A DNA stretch of 64,000 nt, taken from assembly GCA_025989215.1 (NCBI GenBank), contig JAPDNP010000008.1, positions 186,001 through 250,000 on the forward strand, in the 5' to 3' direction. The stretch is from Neisseriaceae bacterium JH1-16 (GTDB taxonomy: Bacteria; Pseudomonadota; Gammaproteobacteria; Burkholderiales; Chromobacteriaceae). Below, piece after piece: positions 49,885-58,268 of this stretch (position 1 is its first letter; every line of letters begins with the position of its first letter). The notes below the pieces were generated by a model, which was given only the letters and a program-made list of their open reading frames with translations, did no database searches and was not told the DNA's origin. The position numbers and the translations under genes are program-made.

Positions 49885-51051
49885 ATGAACCCTCGGGTCT
49901 ACCTGCTGGCGCTGGCGAGCTTCGTCGCCGGCTGTGATGAAAACCTGGTCGGCGGCATCCTGCCGCTGGTCGCCCAGGGCCTTCACGTGTCGCTGTCCGC
50001 CGCCGGACAGCTGACCAGCGCGTTCTCGCTGACCTTTGCGTTGTGCGCGGCGCCGCTGTTGGCGCTGACCGGCCGCTTCGAGCGCCGCCGCCTGCTGATC
50101 GGCGCGCTGGCGGTGTTCGCGCTCGGCAATCTCGGCGCGGCCCTCTCACCGAGCTACACTCTCCTGCTGCTGTGCCGGGTGCTCAGCGCCGCCAGCTGCG
50201 CGCTGATCGTGGTGCTGGCGTCGACGCTGGCCGCCTCGCTGGTCGAGCCCAGCCACAAGGGCCGCGCGATCGGCATCGTGTTCGTCGGCATCAGCGGCTC
50301 GCTGGTGCTGGGCATTCCGCTGGGCATCGTGCTGGGCGACGCCCACGGCTGGCGCGCGCCCTTCCTGCTGCTGGCCGCGCTGGCGGCGCTGCTCGCCCCG
50401 CTGCTCGCGCTGAGCCTGCCGCGCTTCGCCGCCCGACCGACGCTGCCGCTGTCCGCCTACCTCACCCAGCTGGCGGTGCCGCGGCTGAGTGCGGCACAGG
50501 CGGTGTCGGTGCTGCTGATCGGCGGGCACTTCGTGCTGTTCGCCTACCTTGCACCGTACGCCAGCGCCACGCTGGGGCTGTCCGGTGACGCGCTCAGCCT
50601 GCTCTATCTGGGCTTCGGCGCCGCCGCGGTGTGCGGCGGCTATCTGGGCGGCTGGCTGTCGGACCGGCTCGGTGCGGCGCGGGCGTTGTGGCTGATTCCG
50701 GCGCTGTTCACCCTGGTGCTGGCGGCGCTGCCGCTGGCCAACGGCAGGCTGGCGCTGTTCCTGCCGCTACTCGCGCTGTGGAGCGCGCTGAGCTGGACCA
50801 TCTCGCCGGCGGTGCAGAACTACCTGATCCAGAGCGCGCCGGCGGCGGCCGACGCCAATGTCGGCATCAACACGTCGGCGATGCACCTGGGCGTGGCGCT
50901 CGGCTCGGCACTGGGCGGGCTGGTGATCGCCGGGCCGGGTCTGGCGGTGACCCCGTGGGCCGGGGCGGTGCTGGCGGCGCTGGCCTGGGTGGCAGCGCGC
51001 TGCTCGGTGGCCGCCGCGCAACAGCAGGCAATCACCGCCGGTTCGCGCTGA
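49885..51051 (+). CDS. MFS transporter, DHA1-type exporter
   Basis: 388 residues, about 12 hydrophobic helices. The helix 2-3 loop carries LTGRFERRRLLIGALAVFALGN, the DHA1 motif A region; LCRVLSAASCALIVVLASTLAASLVEPSHKGRAIGIVFVGISGSLVLGIPLG is motif C-like. Members export drugs, sugars or metabolites; substrate unknown. Two ATGs occur (49879 and 49885); the second is preferred because GGGAG is then seven bases upstream. A palindromic operator precedes it, suggesting inducible expression. Confidence 0.9.
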   Translation: MNPRVYLLALASFVAGCDENLVGGILPLVAQGLHVSLSAAGQLTSAFSLTFALCAAPLLALTGRFERRRLLIGALAVFALGNLGAALSPSYTLLLLCRVLSAASCALIVVLASTLAASLVEPSHKGRAIGIVFVGISGSLVLGIPLGIVLGDAHGWRAPFLLLAALAALLAPLLALSLPRFAARPTLPLSAYLTQLAVPRLSAAQAVSVLLIGGHFVLFAYLAPYASATLGLSGDALSLLYLGFGAAAVCGGYLGGWLSDRLGAARALWLIPALFTLVLAALPLANGRLALFLPLLALWSALSWTISPAVQNYLIQSAPAAADANVGINTSAMHLGVALGSALGGLVIAGPGLAVTPWAGAVLAALAWVAARCSVAAAQQQAITAGSR

Positions 51052-51147
51052 TTCGACAAGGTGGAGGGCGTGGCCCGGTCCGCATACACTAGCGCGGATG
51101 CCCAAGCCGATACTTAGCCGCGCTCATCGCGCCCGGACCGAGCCGCG

Positions 51148-52071
51148 ATGAGCCAGTCCCCCGCCCTCTCCCTGCTATTCGTCGAGCTGCGTCGCGGCGC
51201 GCTGTCTGCGTCATGGCGTAGGACGCTGACCGGCCTGATTGCGTTCGCCCAGCTGGCGACGCTGCTCGGCCATCTGTACAACCTGCCGAGCCTGGCCGAA
51301 CCGTTCAGCGCGCCGCTGTCGGTGCTGGCCGAGGTCGGCATCTACCTGATGGTGCTGCTGATCCTGATCGCGATGCAGCCGCTCAGCTTCCTGCCCTACA
51401 CCTACAGCCTGCTGACGGCCGGTCTCGGCCTGTGGCTGGAGACGGCGTTGATCGACGTGCTCGACAAGGTGCTGGTCCAGCCAAGCTGGATCTCGGGTGC
51501 CGGCCGCGACTGGCTCAGGCTGTCCGGGCTGCTGCTGGTCACGCTCGGCGTGTTCCGCCTGGTGCGCCAGTTGCGCGGCCAGATGCAGCGGCTGAACGAG
51601 CTGGCGACCCTCGACGAGCTGACCCGGCTGTACAACCGCCGCTACCTGCTGGCCCAGGCGCAGCGCTGGCTCAAACCCGGCGCCAGCGGCCTGACCCTGA
51701 TCATGTTCGACATCGACCGCTTCAAGCAGGTGAACGACAACTTCGGCCACGCGGTCGGCGACCAGACGCTGCAGGACGTGACCCGGCTGGTCGGCATGGA
51801 ACTGCCGCCCGGCGCGCTGCTCGGCCGACTCGGCGGCGAGGAGTTCGCCATCCTCTTGCCCAGCTGGGATGTCGAGGCGGGGCGCAGCTTGGCCGAACAG
51901 TGCCGCGTCCGGCTCGCCGACTCGACTACCGCCGCCGGAACCATCACCGCCAGCTTCGGCGTGACCGGCCAGCAGCCTGCCGATGCGTCGTTCGAGGCAT
52001 TGCTGCGCCGTGCCGACAGGGGTTTGTACGATGCCAAGGACGCCGGTCGCAACCGGGTATGCATCGCATGA
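51148..52071 (+). CDS. Membrane diguanylate cyclase (GGDEF)
   Basis: 307 residues. Four hydrophobic segments at about 27-46, 62-82, 84-104 and 125-138, then a GGDEF domain (about 150-306). The active site is GRLGGEEFAILLP (GGEEF at 229-233), with MFDIDRFKQVNDNFGHAVGD for metal and nucleotide binding, so c-di-GMP synthesis is expected. The allosteric inhibitory RxxD is absent: the residues five before the motif are PPGA-like. Start ATG at 51148. It is the only GGDEF gene in the window, and the nearby SiaABC set lacks its own. Confidence 0.93.
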   Translation: MSQSPALSLLFVELRRGALSASWRRTLTGLIAFAQLATLLGHLYNLPSLAEPFSAPLSVLAEVGIYLMVLLILIAMQPLSFLPYTYSLLTAGLGLWLETALIDVLDKVLVQPSWISGAGRDWLRLSGLLLVTLGVFRLVRQLRGQMQRLNELATLDELTRLYNRRYLLAQAQRWLKPGASGLTLIMFDIDRFKQVNDNFGHAVGDQTLQDVTRLVGMELPPGALLGRLGGEEFAILLPSWDVEAGRSLAEQCRVRLADSTTAAGTITASFGVTGQQPADASFEALLRRADRGLYDAKDAGRNRVCIA

Positions 52072-52181
52072 ACCGTGCGGCCCGGGTCATGCTAAACGGT
52101 TGATCCGACAAGACTACTTGTAAGCGCGCGCCGATTCGGGAATGATGGTCCGCTTTGACGTTTCCAGCCGATAACCGTTCT

Positions 52182-52817
52182 ATGCGTTTTGCTGTTTCCC
52201 GATTCCGCGCGGCACGCCTAGGTGCCGCCCTGTTCGCGGCCGCCCTGTTGGCCGGCTGCGCCCATACCCGAGGCACCACTTCCGCAACTGCCATGTCTGC
52301 CACCGGTGCGCCGACCGAGGCCAGTACACCGCTCAAGGTCCGCCCGAAGCGCGACACCGCGCCGGTCGCCAAGGAAAGCCCGCACGGCCCGGCCAGCAAG
52401 GTGTCTGCCTGCATCGTCAACAACCTGCACGCCTGGAAGATCCCGGACGACTACATCAAGCATGAGGTCTATCCGAACGGCGAAGAGTCGGTGATGCTGA
52501 TCAACCCGGCCAGCGGCCGCACCGGCATTACCGTCGACCTGACGCCAAACGGCGAGAACACCGACGCCGAGCTGTACGAAAACGGCATGGTGGTGTCGAA
52601 CAAGTGGCGCGAACTGGCGCGGCGCTGCGCCGACAGCGACGGCACGGCCGCACCGGTGAGCCTGCGCCCGAGCGGCAGCACCCGCCAGCTCGCAACGACC
52701 GGCTCGAGCCACGGCAGCAAGAAGGCCCACAAATCGAGCCGCAAGGGCAAGTCGCACGCCACCGGACATGGCAGCAAGAAATCAGGCAAGGCGACGAAGA
52801 AGAAAAAGACGCACTGA
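52182..52817 (+). CDS. Lipoprotein with basic, low-complexity tail
   Basis: 211 residues. The N-terminus is a lipoprotein signal ending LLAGC. A central part (VSACIVNNLHAWKIPDDYIKHEVYPNGEESVMLINPASGRTGITVDLTPNGENTDAELYENGMV) looks folded and has one Cys before the tail. The last ~45 residues are rich in Lys, Ser, Gly and His (SSHGSKKAHKSSRKGK and similar). Such tails bind nucleic acid, peptidoglycan or negatively charged surfaces. I do not recognise a family. The ATG at 52182 has a weak ribosome site. A terminator follows. Confidence 0.75.
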   Translation: MRFAVSRFRAARLGAALFAAALLAGCAHTRGTTSATAMSATGAPTEASTPLKVRPKRDTAPVAKESPHGPASKVSACIVNNLHAWKIPDDYIKHEVYPNGEESVMLINPASGRTGITVDLTPNGENTDAELYENGMVVSNKWRELARRCADSDGTAAPVSLRPSGSTRQLATTGSSHGSKKAHKSSRKGKSHATGHGSKKSGKATKKKKTH

Positions 52818-52839
52818 GCGCCAGCTCATTGCCGACCAG

Positions 52840-52880
52840 GCCCGGCCGAACGCGACAGACGCGCTTCGGCCGGGCTTTTT
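52840..52880 (+). terminator. Terminator after the lipoprotein gene
   Basis: GCCCGGCCGAA and TTCGGCCGGGC pair with an inner GCG/CGC stem and are followed by five T. Confidence 0.85.
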
Positions 52881-52903
52881 CGTGCGTGAGCAACGGCGCC
52901 TTA

Positions 52904-53033
52904 GCGCCTTGCTCGCGATCTCGCGAACGAAGGGCCAATGGCGCGAAACAGCGGAATGTTCTCAGCGAATAGACCTGCATATTGAGCGCTATTTCAACGC
53001 AGGATCACCCGAGTGCAGTACGTGAGCGGGTGC
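52904..53033. mobile_element. Family A palindromic element, copy 2
   Basis: 130 bp. Matches copies 3 and 4 from GCGATCTCGCGAACGAAGGGCC through GAAACAGCGGAATG to ATTTCAACGCAGGATCACCCGAG, but its tips have drifted. It is flanked by TTA on both sides (52901-52903 and 53034-53036); the right TTA is the stop codon (TAA on the minus strand) of the acetyltransferase gene. Confidence 0.8.
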
Positions 53034-53543
53034 TTACAGCGGCCGTTGCATGCCGACCGCACCCGGACCGTAGCTGGCGAGCTTGGCTGCCGGCAACGGG
53101 TAGGCCCGGTAGCCGTGCCGCGACCAGAAATCGGCCGCATCCTGCACCGCCACCAGCCGGGTGTAATGCAGTCGATGCTGTCGAGCCTGGTTCAGCACCG
53201 CGTCGATCAGCCGCGGCGCCAGCCGCTGGCCGCGCGCGGCCGGGTGCAAGGCCAGATCGTGGATGAACAGCGTATCGGGCGCTTCGGGCAGCACCGCCAG
53301 CGGCGTATCGAGCGCGGGCAGAGCCTCGCCCTGCCAGGGATGGGCGAACAGATAGCCGAGCATTTCTGCGTCGCGCTCGGCCACCCAGCAGGTGGACGGC
53401 GACAGGCGCTGACGCGACGCCAGGGCATCGGCCGACTCGATCAGGTGGGATTGGTAACAGCGTTGCTGCAGCGCGAGCACGGCGGACAGATCGCCGGCAC
53501 GCATCGGCCGGATGCGGGCCGAGTTTGTGGAACAGACGGACAT
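53034..53543 (-). CDS. GNAT-family N-acetyltransferase
   Basis: 169 residues. The acetyl-CoA-binding core is IHDLALHPAARGQRLAPRLIDAVLNQARQH, preceded by RIRPMRAGDLSAVLALQQRCY. It should transfer an acetyl group to a small molecule or protein; substrate unknown. The ATG at 53543 is the best start; the open frame extends to 53606 without similarity. The TAA stop overlaps the flanking TTA of a family A element. Confidence 0.85.
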   Translation of the reverse strand: MSVCSTNSARIRPMRAGDLSAVLALQQRCYQSHLIESADALASRQRLSPSTCWVAERDAEMLGYLFAHPWQGEALPALDTPLAVLPEAPDTLFIHDLALHPAARGQRLAPRLIDAVLNQARQHRLHYTRLVAVQDAADFWSRHGYRAYPLPAAKLASYGPGAVGMQRPL

Positions 53544-53906
53544 GACGGAAAAACGGCTGCCGGACCAAGCCGGCGGGGTCGACATTGTAGCCGGAGCGCG
53601 ACGCATGGCCCAGGGCTGCTGGCTGCCCGGCGCTCGTCAACGCGAAAAAATGGAAACAGTTTCCTGATTAAAAAATAACCACAACACCAATGATGACAAC
53701 GATCTAGCTCTTGCTCTGCCAACGCTTGCCGAAGTGCCGCTCAAAGCCTTGATCCATATGGCAAATGAGAAGCAATGTCATCACGATAAAATTTTTTGCA
53801 AAACGGGAACAGTTCGGTAACCATGGCATCCAATAGATCGGTTTTGAGACCGTTTTCCAGTTTTGAGACCGTTTTTCATAAGAGCAATGCAATCAGGAGA
53901 AATAGC
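53544..53906. other. AT-rich gap with tandem direct repeats before the HiPIP gene
   Basis: 363 bases, markedly AT-rich from about 53650. TTTTGAGACCGTTTT occurs at 53842-53856 and 53861-53875, 19 bases apart, each containing GAGACCG. No frame here is convincing; a 62-codon minus-strand frame (53704-53892) is unrecognised. The repeats lie just before the HiPIP gene and may be binding sites. Confidence 0.55.
53842..53875 (+). promoter_or_regulatory. Tandem 15-bp direct repeat upstream of the HiPIP gene
   Basis: Two exact copies of TTTTGAGACCGTTTT with a 19-base period (about two helical turns), ending 32 bases before the HiPIP start. This spacing suits two regulator dimers on one face of the DNA. 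Confidence 0.6.
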
Positions 53907-54218
53907 ATGACCTCACGCCGTACCTTTCTGTTCAAAGTGATCCCGGCCGTTGGTGCCGCCGCACTGATCAGCCGCAACGCCCTGGCCGCACCGGCCAAGC
54001 TGGACGAGAACGACCCGCAGGCGAAGGGCCTGGGTTACAAGCACGATGCAAGCAAGGTCGACAAGGCCAAGTACCCGAAATTCGCCGCCGGCCAGCACTG
54101 CGGCAACTGCCAGCTGTTCCAAGGCAAGGCCACTGACGCCACCGCTCCGTGTGCGGTATTCGGCGGCAAGCTGGTCGAAAACAAAGGCTGGTGCAGCGCC
54201 TACACCAAGAAGGCTTAA
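53907..54218 (+). CDS. High-potential iron-sulfur protein (HiPIP)
   Basis: 103 residues. The N-terminus has a twin-arginine signal (SRRTFLFKVIPAVGAAALI), so the folded [4Fe-4S] protein should be exported by Tat. The mature part carries the four cluster cysteines C65 and C68 (HCGNCQLF), C82 (APCAVFGG) and C96 (GWCSAYT), the HiPIP order. It would carry electrons in the periplasm; no reaction centre or oxidase partner is adjacent. The ATG at 53907 has AGGAGA upstream; a longer reading from 53796 is rejected. A GC hairpin follows at 54243. Confidence 0.95.
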   Translation: MTSRRTFLFKVIPAVGAAALISRNALAAPAKLDENDPQAKGLGYKHDASKVDKAKYPKFAAGQHCGNCQLFQGKATDATAPCAVFGGKLVENKGWCSAYTKKA

Positions 54219-54242
54219 GCCCCTTCACTTTTCCTGATTCCA

Positions 54243-54270
54243 CGCCTCGGCAGCCCGCGCTGCCGGGGCG
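54243..54270 (+). terminator. Terminator-like hairpin after HiPIP
   Basis: CGCCTCGGCAGC and GCTGCCGGGGCG pair with G-T wobble around CCGC; a weak T-rich stretch follows. Confidence 0.6.
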
Positions 54271-54371
54271 TTGTCGTTTCCGCTCCCATCGCATGACATC
54301 TCTATAACCGGCGTCCCGGACTACACTACAACACTGCTGTCACCCCGATCGGCCCCCACGAGAGAGAGCCC

Positions 54372-55790
54372 ATGCCGACACCTCCCCGCTTCGACCAGTT
54401 CTACGCCGAGGGCAAGGCCCTGCGCACCGCCTGCCCGCGCGAGGCGCAAGCCGAGCTGCCCAAGACCAGGCACCGCGACCCGATCGCGTTGCTGCAGGAG
54501 AGCAGCGCCGGCCGGGTGCCGGCGCTGGTCCCGGTGCGCTACGGACGCATGCTGGCCTCGCCGTTCGCCTTCTTCCGCGGCATCGCCCTGCTGCAGGCCT
54601 CCGACCTGGCCCAGACCCCGTCCAGCGGCGAAACCGTGCCGGCCTGCGGCGACGCGCACCTGATGAATTTCGGCTTCTTTGCCTCGCCAGAGCGCAACCT
54701 GCTGTTCGACATCAACGACTTCGACGAGACCCACCCGGCGCCGTGGGAGTGGGACGTGAAACGGCTGGCGGTCAGCCTGGTGCTGGCGGCGCGCGAACTG
54801 GGCTTTAGCGAGCCACAGGCGAAGAAAGTGGTCGAGGATGCCACCCTGTCCTATCAGGTGCATATGCAGAAGCTGGCGCAGATGAGCACGCTCGACGTCT
54901 GGTACCGCCGCCTCACCCTCGACGATATGGCCAGCGCCGCCGGCAATAACGATGCCCTGCAGCGCCGCGTCGCCCGGGTGGCCGAGCGCGCCCGAAACCG
55001 CACCCACGACCGCCTGCTGCCGAAGATCACCGAAATCGACAATGGCGAGCGCCGCCTGAAGGACAACCCGCCGATGCTGTTCCACGTCCACGAGGGCGGC
55101 ACCCTGCTGCCCGACGACGACCATTGGCTCTGCACCGGCGACTGGCAGGGCTTGCTCGAACCGATGTTCAAGAGCTATCGCAGCACGCTGAAGGAAGACC
55201 GGATGGCGCTGCTCGACCGCTTCCGCGCCACCGACCTCGCCTTCAAGGTGGTCGGCGTCGGCAGCGTCGGCACCCGCTGCCTAGTGGCGCTGATGGAGGA
55301 CGACTACGCGCAGCCCTTGTTCCTGCAGATCAAGGAAGCGCGCCCGTCGGTGCTGGAACGCTACACCGCCAAGAACAAACACCAGCATCAGGGCAAGCGG
55401 GTAGTGTTCGGCCAACGGCTGATGCAGGCGGCCAGCGACCTGTTCCTGGGCTGGACCACCGGGCCGACCGGGCGACACTTCTATGTGCGCCAGCTGCGCG
55501 ACATGAAAATTTCCGCCACGCTGGAAACCTTCGACCTCGACGCCTTGTCAGCCTATGGCGAGGCCTGCGCCTGGACGCTGGCGCGCGCCCATGCCAAGGC
55601 CGGCGGGCGCAGCGCCCAGCTGGCCGGCTATCTGGGCAAGGGCACCAAGTTCGCCGAGGCGATCGCCCGCTATGCGCTGGCCTATGCCGACCAGGTCGAA
55701 GCCGATTATGAGACGTTCCGCGGCGCAGTACGCGCCGGCAAGCTGCCGGTGGAAACCCCCGAGGAGCTGCGTCAAAGCTACACCCCCTAA
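54372..55790 (+). CDS. DUF2252 family protein
   Basis: 472 residues. Recognised by the DUF2252 core: FFRGIALLQASDL, CGDAHLMNFGFFASPERNLLFDINDFDETHPAPWEWDVKRLAVSL, VGVGSVGTRCLVALMEDD and FLQIKEARPSVLE. The domain resembles aminoglycoside-kinase-like folds (the FDINDFDE segment looks like a metal-binding loop), but activity is not established. Start ATG at 54372 with GAGAGAGAG upstream. Its TAA stop is directly followed by a family A element. Confidence 0.88.
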   Translation: MPTPPRFDQFYAEGKALRTACPREAQAELPKTRHRDPIALLQESSAGRVPALVPVRYGRMLASPFAFFRGIALLQASDLAQTPSSGETVPACGDAHLMNFGFFASPERNLLFDINDFDETHPAPWEWDVKRLAVSLVLAARELGFSEPQAKKVVEDATLSYQVHMQKLAQMSTLDVWYRRLTLDDMASAAGNNDALQRRVARVAERARNRTHDRLLPKITEIDNGERRLKDNPPMLFHVHEGGTLLPDDDHWLCTGDWQGLLEPMFKSYRSTLKEDRMALLDRFRATDLAFKVVGVGSVGTRCLVALMEDDYAQPLFLQIKEARPSVLERYTAKNKHQHQGKRVVFGQRLMQAASDLFLGWTTGPTGRHFYVRQLRDMKISATLETFDLDALSAYGEACAWTLARAHAKAGGRSAQLAGYLGKGTKFAEAIARYALAYADQVEADYETFRGAVRAGKLPVETPEELRQSYTP

Positions 55791-55922
55791 GAACCTGTTC
55801 ACGATCTCGCGAACGACGGGCTAATGGCGCGAAACAGCGGAGTGTACTCATCGAGTAGACGAGCATGTTGAGCGCCATTTCAACGCAGGATCACCCGCGT
55901 GCAGCAGATCGTGAACCGGTTC
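55791..55922. mobile_element. Family A palindromic element, copy 3
   Basis: 132 bp. Left tip GAACCTGTTCACGATCT, right tip read inwards GAACCGGTTCACGATCT. Left flank TAA is the DUF2252 stop (55788-55790); right flank TTA (55923-55925). Internal ATTTCAACGCAGGATCACCCG and GAAACAGCGG blocks match copies 2 and 4. Confidence 0.9.
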
Positions 55923-55945
55923 TTAAGATTCGAGAGGGTCCCCCG

Positions 55946-56620
55946 ATGTCCCTGTTCCGCTATTGGCCCGGTCTGCTGCTGGCGCTCGCCTTGCCGGCCG
56001 GCGCCGCCGGCCTGTCCGACCAGGCGATCCTCAGTCGCGTCGCCGAGCTGGACGCCCGCCAGCCGTCGCTCACCGCCCGGACGCTGACGGTGGCGGGCCA
56101 CGACACCGTCGGTTACGGCTTCGCCCGCCAGTTGATCGTCGACGAGCCGGACAGCGGCCGGCGCTACTACTTCCTGCCTGGCAGCCTGCTGGCAGTGCGC
56201 GAGGGCGGCACGCTGTTCGGCTTCGGCCAGAACGGCACGCTGACGCTGTGGCAGCAGGACGGCCAGCCGGCCACGCTCAAGCCCTCGACGCGACGCCAGC
56301 GCGAGCAGGAGCTGAAACGCGAGGGAGCCGAGCTGTTGACCGCCTTCCGCCCCGGCCAGGCCGAATTCCGCGTGATGGCCGGCCAGGCCCCGGCCTTTGC
56401 CGACCCGAGCGAACGCAGCCGCTACGTCTGCCTGGACCGCATCCGCGGCCTGCTGCACGCCAGCCGGCTCGACGCCGATGCCGCGCTGCTACTGAACGCC
56501 GCCGGTGCCGATGGCCCGGTCAGCGCCCGCGTGGGCACGCGCGACGCCCGCTACGCGCTGCATTGCCAGCTCGCCGGCAACGGCGAAGTGCAAAGGCTGA
56601 CCTACCGGCCGCTGCCCTGA
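55946..56620 (+). CDS. Uncharacterised secreted protein
   Basis: 224 residues with a signal peptide (about 1-20, ending AGA-AGL). The rest is soluble with LIVDEPDSGRRYYFLPGSLLAVREGGTLFGFGQNGTLTLWQQDG (beta-rich) and one Cys pair (YVCLDRIRG, ALHCQLAG) that may form a disulfide. I do not recognise a family. The ATG at 55946 has GAGAGGG upstream; the open frame extends back into the family A element, which is not coding. Confidence 0.7.
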   Translation: MSLFRYWPGLLLALALPAGAAGLSDQAILSRVAELDARQPSLTARTLTVAGHDTVGYGFARQLIVDEPDSGRRYYFLPGSLLAVREGGTLFGFGQNGTLTLWQQDGQPATLKPSTRRQREQELKREGAELLTAFRPGQAEFRVMAGQAPAFADPSERSRYVCLDRIRGLLHASRLDADAALLLNAAGADGPVSARVGTRDARYALHCQLAGNGEVQRLTYRPLP

Positions 56621-56818
56621 GCAGCACCGAAACGCCCCCGGTTTGCGCCGGATCAAGCGCGACATCGCCCGGCGCTTTGTGACACGCGTAGCATCGTTGT
56701 GACAGACGGGCCCCGTTCATCGCCCGTCTGTTGTCCGGCCACGACAAGCTGGTCTAGCGTTGGAGATGGAAGGGCAAACTCGCCCTGCCATCCCCCACAT
56801 GACGAATGGGAGAGTCCA

Positions 56819-57043
56819 ATGAAGTACATGCCGAGCTTCGACATCGACCTCGACAAGCATTACAACGCCACCGTCGTGATTGCCTGCGAAGAGTGCGGAC
56901 ACGAGACCCGCCACCACCTCAAAGCCCTGGACCCAGAGCAACACCTCCTCTGCAGTTGCGGTGCCGACATCACGATGGGCGTGCAAGCCATCCAACAGGC
57001 CCAGCAGCGCGCCGAACAAATAAGGACCTCTTACCGCGTCTGA
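56819..57043 (+). CDS. Small zinc-ribbon-like protein
   Basis: 74 residues with cysteine pairs C23-x2-C26 (ACEECGHET) and C45-x-C47 (LCSCGAD), which look like a zinc ribbon, then a helical C-terminus (AIQQAQQRAEQIRTSYRV). It may bind nucleic acid or a protein partner; function unknown. The ATG at 56819 has GGGAGAG upstream. It stands between a secreted protein gene and ltaE. Confidence 0.75.
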   Translation: MKYMPSFDIDLDKHYNATVVIACEECGHETRHHLKALDPEQHLLCSCGADITMGVQAIQQAQQRAEQIRTSYRV

Positions 57044-57169
57044 CCCTGCCCGGATCCGGGCAGCCTCACCAGTGTCGTGAACACTGGCATAATCGGGCGT
57101 GACCCCGATACCCAAGCAAGAACGGCGGCCATGAGCCGCCGTTCGCCATTCAGCCCGAGGAAAGCCAGC

Positions 57170-58204
57170 ATGCCAGAACTGCCGATCATCGATGTGCGCA
57201 GCGACACCGTCACCCACCCCACCCGCGCGATGCGCGAGGCGATGCTCGACGCCGAAGTCGGCGACGACGTATACGGCGACGACCCCACGGTGCAACGCCT
57301 CGAGCTGCTCGCCGCCGAGGTGCTCGGCAAGGAAGCGGCGCTGTTCGTGCCGACCGGCAACTTCGGCAACCAGCTGGCACTGTTCACCCACTGCGACCGC
57401 GGTGACGAAGTGATCCTCGGCGACGACTGCCACATCGTCTGGCACGAGACCGGTGGCGCGGCGGTGATCGCCGGCGTGCAGCTGCGCACCATCGAATCGG
57501 ACAACGGCGTGCTGCGCGCCGAGCAGGTGGCCAAGCGCCTGCGCGTCGGCAGCGACATCCACTGGCCGAAGACCGGGCTGATCTGCCTGGAAAACGCCCA
57601 TTCCAACGGCCGGGTGATCCCGCTCGCCGCGATGGCCGAAGTGGCCGCGCTGGCGCGCCGTCACCATGTGCCGGTGCACCTGGACGGCGCGCGGGTATTC
57701 AACGCCGCGGTACACCTGGGCTGCGAAGTGCGCGACATCACTCAGCACGCCGACACGGTGATGTGTTGCCTGTCCAAGGGCCTGGCCGCGCCGGTCGGCT
57801 CGATCCTGGCCGGCCCGGCCGAGTTCATCGCCCGCGCGCGCCGCAACCGCAAGCTGCTCGGCGGCGGCATGCGCCAGGTCGGCGTGCTGGCCGCGCCGGG
57901 CCTGCTGGCGCTGACCGAGATGGTCGCGCGCCTGCCCGAGGACCACGCCCGCGCGCAACGGTTGGCCGAACGCCTCGCCGCGCTGCCGGGCCTGTCGGTC
58001 GAGCGCAGCGACGTGCACATCAATATGGTGTGGTTCGAGCTGGCGCCCGAGGTCGACGTGGCCCGCCTGATGGCCGCGCTGACCGCCGCCGGCATCAAGG
58101 CCAACCCGCCTGAAGACGGCCGGATGCGCCTGGTCACCCACTGGCAGATCGACGATGCCGCGCTGGATCGCCTGATCGGCGCCTTCGCCGCCGCGCTGGC
58201 CTAA
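57170..58204 (+). CDS. ltaE: Low-specificity L-threonine aldolase
   Basis: 344 residues. A PLP enzyme that splits threonine (and allo-threonine) into glycine and acetaldehyde. The N-terminal IIDVRSDTVTHPTRAMREAM, DEVILGDDCHIVWHETGG and the PLP lysine K203 in CCLSKGLAAPVGSILAG are canonical; R175 region (LDGARVFNAAVHLG) also fits. The ATG at 57170 has GAGGAAAG upstream; the in-frame extension to 57077 overlaps a hairpin (GGCGGCCATGAGCCGCC) and is rejected. Confidence 0.95.
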   Translation: MPELPIIDVRSDTVTHPTRAMREAMLDAEVGDDVYGDDPTVQRLELLAAEVLGKEAALFVPTGNFGNQLALFTHCDRGDEVILGDDCHIVWHETGGAAVIAGVQLRTIESDNGVLRAEQVAKRLRVGSDIHWPKTGLICLENAHSNGRVIPLAAMAEVAALARRHHVPVHLDGARVFNAAVHLGCEVRDITQHADTVMCCLSKGLAAPVGSILAGPAEFIARARRNRKLLGGGMRQVGVLAAPGLLALTEMVARLPEDHARAQRLAERLAALPGLSVERSDVHINMVWFELAPEVDVARLMAALTAAGIKANPPEDGRMRLVTHWQIDDAALDRLIGAFAAALA

Positions 58205-58268
58205 GCATCACCGCCCGCTCCGCCTCATCCGCCGCCCGTGGCCTCGCGCCGCCGGCGGCGTTGTCTTA

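Noticed and set aside
53704-53892. A 62-codon minus-strand frame in the AT-rich gap before the HiPIP gene
   Set aside because: No recognisable domain; could be a worn transposase tail but nothing in the sequence proves it.
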